Assembly (NCBI GenBank): GCA_946480525.1
Contig: CAMLLA010000165.1
Span: forward strand, 1-8,672
DNA length: 8,672 bases
Reading direction: 5' to 3'
Origin: an uncultured Asticcacaulis sp.
GTDB lineage: Bacteria > Pseudomonadota > Alphaproteobacteria > Caulobacterales > Caulobacteraceae
Below the pieces are notes generated by a model that was given only the letters and a program-made list of their open reading frames with translations, did not search any database and was not told the DNA's origin. A program made the translations under genes and the position numbers. Shown here in pieces: positions 5,524 to 8,672 of the stretch. Each line of letters starts with the position of its first letter. The first letter of the stretch is position 1.

Positions 5524-8520
5524 ATGAGGAACGCACGCGCGCTTTCCGGACATTGGCTGTTGGCGGGAACCACCCTGCTGATGGTCTCCGCCATGCCGGC
5601 CTTTGCTCAGGTCAAGACGTTCAATGTCCCCGCGCAAGCCGCGCAAAAGGGGATCCAGCAGTTTGCCGAGCAGGCCGACCTGCAACTGGTCGCACCGGAA
5701 AAGCTGGTCGCGGGCCAGCGCACCTCGGCGGTGCAGGGTACCATGCCGGTGCGCGAAGGCCTGTCCCGTCTGCTCAGCGGCACCAATATGACACCGGTGA
5801 CGCAGTCGAACGGCGTCGTTGTGCTGGCTGCGGCGCAAGGCGGCGCGCAGACGGCGCAGATCATCCCGGCGTCCGCTATGGCTCTGCCGGCTGGCGAAGC
5901 GGCGCCGGCATCCGAGCCGGTCGAGTCCGAAGAGGTCGTCGTCACGGGCATCCGCGGTTCGCTCAACAAGGCGCGTTCGATCAAGCGCAAGGCCGCCAAT
6001 ACGGTTGAGAGCATCGTCGCCGAGGATATCGGCAAGATGCCGGACCTGAACCTGGCAGAATCCATCCAGCGTGTGCCAGGCGTCGCCATGACGCGCGAAG
6101 GCGGGGAAGGGCGCAACATCACCCTGCGCGGCTTCGGCCCGGACTTTACCCGCACCACGCTGAACGGCATGGAAGTGCCGGCCAGTTCGGACGGCCTCGA
6201 CACCGGCGGCGTGACGCTCAATGCTGGGCGGGCCTTCGACTTCCACCTATTTGCGTCTGAACTTTTCAACCGCATCGACATTGAAAAGACGCAGAAGGCT
6301 TCAACCGAAGAAGGCGGCATTGCCGGCACAGTCGGGCTTTACTCGGCGCGTCCGTTCGATTTCCGCGATGACTTTACGCTGACTGGCTCCGCCTCCGCCA
6401 ACTACAATTCTCTGACCGAAAAGGCCGATCCGCGTTTTGCCGTCCTGGTCAGCAAAAAGTTCATGGACGGCAAGCTGGGCGCGCTGTTCTCGGCGGCCGT
6501 GTCGAACCGCACCGTCCATCAGGAAGGCTATTCCAGCGTGCGGTGGACGTCGCCGAAAGCCAATGGCGACTCGTGGGCTGACACCAATCCGACCGTCACC
6601 GGCACACCGTCCAGCGCGTGCGGCGCCACCGACCCGCTCGACTGCCTGTGGGCGCCGCGTCTGCCGCGCGCCGACTTCTTCGGCAATGACCAGAAGCGCA
6701 TAGGCCTGACCGGATCGCTGCAGTTCAAGCCCACGGACAATGCGGTCATCACCCTCGACCTGCTGCATTCGGAACTGACCAATGACCGTTTCAGCTACAA
6801 CTCGATGGAGTGGCTGCTGACCCACGGCACGGCGGGCAACTTTACCGGCCAGACGCCGGTATCCTTTACCGTCGGCGCCGATGGCAAGACCCTGGTCGCC
6901 GCCAGCTTTAACGACGTGACGTCGTGGTACGAAAGCCGCCATCAGGAATCGAAGTCGGCTTTCGACCAGGTCGTGCTGTCGGGCAAGTTCCAGGTAACCG
7001 ATCGCCTGGCGCTGGATGCCATGATAGGCCAGGCGACGGATGACGCCGACCGCACCGAACTGCGCTTCTATTACCGCTCGGTGCCGCACTTCTATTCGTA
7101 CGACTACCGCGGCAATGAATATGTCCCCGAGGTATCCTTCGGCAGCTACGATCCCAACCTGGCCTCCAACTATATCAACGCCCAGACGGCGTCGAACCGC
7201 GTCAACAACGTCAAGAAAGAGAACCTGACGTCGAAGTTCGATGCGGTCTATCAGGCGGACGGCTTCGATATCCGCGCCGGCATCAATTACAATGACCGGA
7301 CGGTTACCTATTCCGAAGGCCTGGGCGCTGCCCCGACCTTCAATCCGTCGGCCTATACGATGGCTTTCCCCATCGACAACTTCGGCAAGGGACTGGACGG
7401 CACGCTGCAAAAGTTCCGCGTCGCCGATTTCGACGCCATTGCCGCGGCCGGCATCGTCACGCCGGGTTACACCGACAATGTCGGCGCCGGCTGGAAGGTG
7501 GGCGAAGGGACGATCGGCGCCTATGCCGAAATGAACGGTGAGTACGACATTGCCGGCATGCGGCTGCGGACCAATACCGGCTTGCGTTTTGTCCGCACCA
7601 ACGTGACGTCTTCGGCGGTGGTGCGCGGCACTCCGGTTGAAACCAAGGTGTCGTACGACAACTACCTGCCATCGATCAACCTGGCGCTCGATGTCCGCTC
7701 AGACCTGGTGGTCCGTGCCGCCTATGGCCGCAGCATGACGCGTCCGGGGCTCAGCACGCTCAATATCGCAGGGCCGGTATTCGGCTACACGACGCGGACG
7801 GTCGGCAATGTCGGCAATCCCGAGCTGAAACCCTATGAGTCGAACGATACCGACCTCAGTATCGAATGGTATTTCGGTCGCGAAGGCCTGCTGTCCCTGG
7901 CCGTGTTCAACAAGGACATCGTGCGGTCGCTCAAGACCGATATCGTCACCAAGCTGATCGACCCGTCGCTGTGGCCGGCCATCTATGCCGATCCGCTTTA
8001 TGACACGTCGTACAATGCCGATCCGGCGACCGTGCCCTATACCTTTACCATCCCGGTCAACAGTGACGATGGCAACAGCGTCAAGGGTTTCGAGCTGACC
8101 TACAACCAGCCGCTGACCTTCCTGCCTGGACTGTGGTCGAACCTGGGCGTCGCGTCCAACTATACGCACGTCGAAGCCAAGGGTTCGACCGGCCTGTCGC
8201 CGAATTCATACAACTTCACGCTCTACTATGACACGGAGCAGCTGGGGGCGCGGGTCTCGGTCAACAAGCGTGATGATTATCTGATCAGCGAGCCGGGCGG
8301 CAATGGCCACGTCCAGGAACGCAAGTACGGTCCGACGCATGTCGATTTTGCGTCCTTCTACAAGATCAATGACAAGCTGACCCTGACGTTCGAAGGGATC
8401 AACATCACCGATGAAGTCGAGCGTATCTATGGCACGGGTGACACCGGCACCATGGACCTGACGCGCGAATACACGCATACAGGCAGCCAGTGGATACTGG
8501 GTGTCAGGTATAAGTACTAG
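5524..8520 (+). CDS. TonB-dependent receptor with N-terminal STN signalling domain (TIGR01782-like, TonB-Xanth-Caul)
   Basis: The product has 998 residues. Signal peptide 1-28 has a hydrophobic core LLAGTTLLMV and likely cleavage after AFA. The STN domain (about 33-103) has FNVPAQAAQKGIQQFAEQA and LSRLLSGTNMTPV; its presence marks a receptor that signals to FecR. An Ala/Pro-rich linker leads to EEVVVTG (136-142), the TonB-box-like segment. The plug (about 150-275) contains DLNLAESIQRVPGV, NITLRGFG (198-205), TTLNGMEV and the GGIAGTV stretch. The rest is the 22-strand barrel, ending in WILGVRYKY with a terminal aromatic residue as outer-membrane proteins do. The only two cysteines (366, 374) lie in a likely external loop. 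It imports an unknown substrate through the outer membrane using TonB energy. ATG at 5524 is supported by AGGAGG (5512-5517) six bases upstream. It is last in the sigma-fecR-receptor operon. Many relatives import oligosaccharides, but that is no proof here. Confidence 0.93.
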   Translation: MRNARALSGHWLLAGTTLLMVSAMPAFAQVKTFNVPAQAAQKGIQQFAEQADLQLVAPEKLVAGQRTSAVQGTMPVREGLSRLLSGTNMTPVTQSNGVVVLAAAQGGAQTAQIIPASAMALPAGEAAPASEPVESEEVVVTGIRGSLNKARSIKRKAANTVESIVAEDIGKMPDLNLAESIQRVPGVAMTREGGEGRNITLRGFGPDFTRTTLNGMEVPASSDGLDTGGVTLNAGRAFDFHLFASELFNRIDIEKTQKASTEEGGIAGTVGLYSARPFDFRDDFTLTGSASANYNSLTEKADPRFAVLVSKKFMDGKLGALFSAAVSNRTVHQEGYSSVRWTSPKANGDSWADTNPTVTGTPSSACGATDPLDCLWAPRLPRADFFGNDQKRIGLTGSLQFKPTDNAVITLDLLHSELTNDRFSYNSMEWLLTHGTAGNFTGQTPVSFTVGADGKTLVAASFNDVTSWYESRHQESKSAFDQVVLSGKFQVTDRLALDAMIGQATDDADRTELRFYYRSVPHFYSYDYRGNEYVPEVSFGSYDPNLASNYINAQTASNRVNNVKKENLTSKFDAVYQADGFDIRAGINYNDRTVTYSEGLGAAPTFNPSAYTMAFPIDNFGKGLDGTLQKFRVADFDAIAAAGIVTPGYTDNVGAGWKVGEGTIGAYAEMNGEYDIAGMRLRTNTGLRFVRTNVTSSAVVRGTPVETKVSYDNYLPSINLALDVRSDLVVRAAYGRSMTRPGLSTLNIAGPVFGYTTRTVGNVGNPELKPYESNDTDLSIEWYFGREGLLSLAVFNKDIVRSLKTDIVTKLIDPSLWPAIYADPLYDTSYNADPATVPYTFTIPVNSDDGNSVKGFELTYNQPLTFLPGLWSNLGVASNYTHVEAKGSTGLSPNSYNFTLYYDTEQLGARVSVNKRDDYLISEPGGNGHVQERKYGPTHVDFASFYKINDKLTLTFEGINITDEVERIYGTGDTGTMDLTREYTHTGSQWILGVRYKY

Positions 8521-8672
8521 GTTTTTCCTTCACCTCTCCCCGTTTTACGGGGAGAGGACGAGAGCCGAACGTAGTGAAGGCGATCGGGTGAGGGGCCTGT
8601 CGAAACCGTGAGCGCGCCGCACTGACCGTTTGCCCCTCACCCTAACCCTCTCCCCGCAGGCGGGGAGAGGGG
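8521..8672. repeat. Intergenic compound inverted repeat with two related hairpins
   Basis: No coding frame is supported in these 152 bases. Three layers of symmetry are visible. First, cctctccccgt (8533-8543) pairs with acggggagagg (8547-8557) around ttt. Second, ccctctccccgc (8646-8657) pairs with gcggggagaggg (8660-8671) around ag. Third, gggtgaggggc (8586-8596) pairs with gcccctcaccc (8632-8642), with ccttcac (8527-8533) and gtgaagg (8574-8580) forming a further pair. Both hairpins share the arm cctctcccc. This resembles the dispersed GC-rich intergenic palindromes common in alphaproteobacterial genomes. The repeat may continue past the window edge. Confidence 0.75.
8533..8557. repeat. 11-bp perfect hairpin 12 bases after the receptor stop
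   Basis: Arms 8533-8543 and 8547-8557 are perfectly complementary with a three-base loop. The position just behind the last gene of the operon suggests it could protect the mRNA 3' end or assist termination, but no T-run follows on either strand, so I do not call it an intrinsic terminator. Confidence 0.6.

Noticed and set aside
5490..6008. Plus-strand open frame of 172 residues overlapping the receptor start
   Set aside because: It is out of frame with the receptor, which has a signal peptide, STN domain and strong ribosome binding site; the alternative product has no recognisable feature.
6301..7410. Minus-strand open frame of 369 residues
   Set aside because: It is antisense to the receptor barrel and has no motif or start signal.

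Overview
The window is GC-rich and densely coded. It reads as a chromosomal piece of an alphaproteobacterium. Caulobacterales (for example an Asticcacaulis- or Caulobacter-like genome) or a sphingomonad fits best, because the large TonB-dependent receptor resembles the TIGR01782 (TonB-Xanth-Caul) type and is paired with a FecI-like sigma factor and a FecR-like regulator. The taxonomic assignment is an inference from gene content, not from a marker gene.

The left half is transcribed leftward (minus strand). It holds the N-terminal 307 residues of an FAD-dependent oxidoreductase cut by the window edge (1-921), a small DUF3291-type protein (1030-1515), and a 709-residue PAS-PAS-GGDEF-EAL protein (1604-3733) predicted to make and/or degrade cyclic di-GMP. 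A 175-bp AT-richer gap with interrupted palindromes (3734-3908) separates it from the right half.

The right half is transcribed rightward as an apparent operon: a FecI-type ECF sigma factor (3909-4481), a FecR-type transmembrane sigma regulator overlapping it by 23 bases (4459-5457), and, 66 bases further on, a 998-residue TonB-dependent receptor with signal peptide, STN domain, plug and barrel (5524-8520). These are the three parts of a cell-surface signalling system. The outer-membrane receptor binds a substrate, its periplasmic STN domain signals to the periplasmic part of FecR, and FecR controls the sigma factor in the cytoplasm. The substrate cannot be read from the window; no siderophore, sugar or transport gene is present next to it.

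The last 152 bases hold no gene. They contain two near-identical GC-rich hairpins and a further long-range inverted repeat, and look like a dispersed intergenic repeat. No RNA genes, insertion sequences, CRISPR arrays or prophage genes were seen. I found no convincing wholly new system. The points most worth checking are a twin-arginine motif before the FecR membrane segment, the divergent pairing of a c-di-GMP enzyme with a surface-signalling operon, the 3' repeat, and a seven-A tract near the end of fecR.
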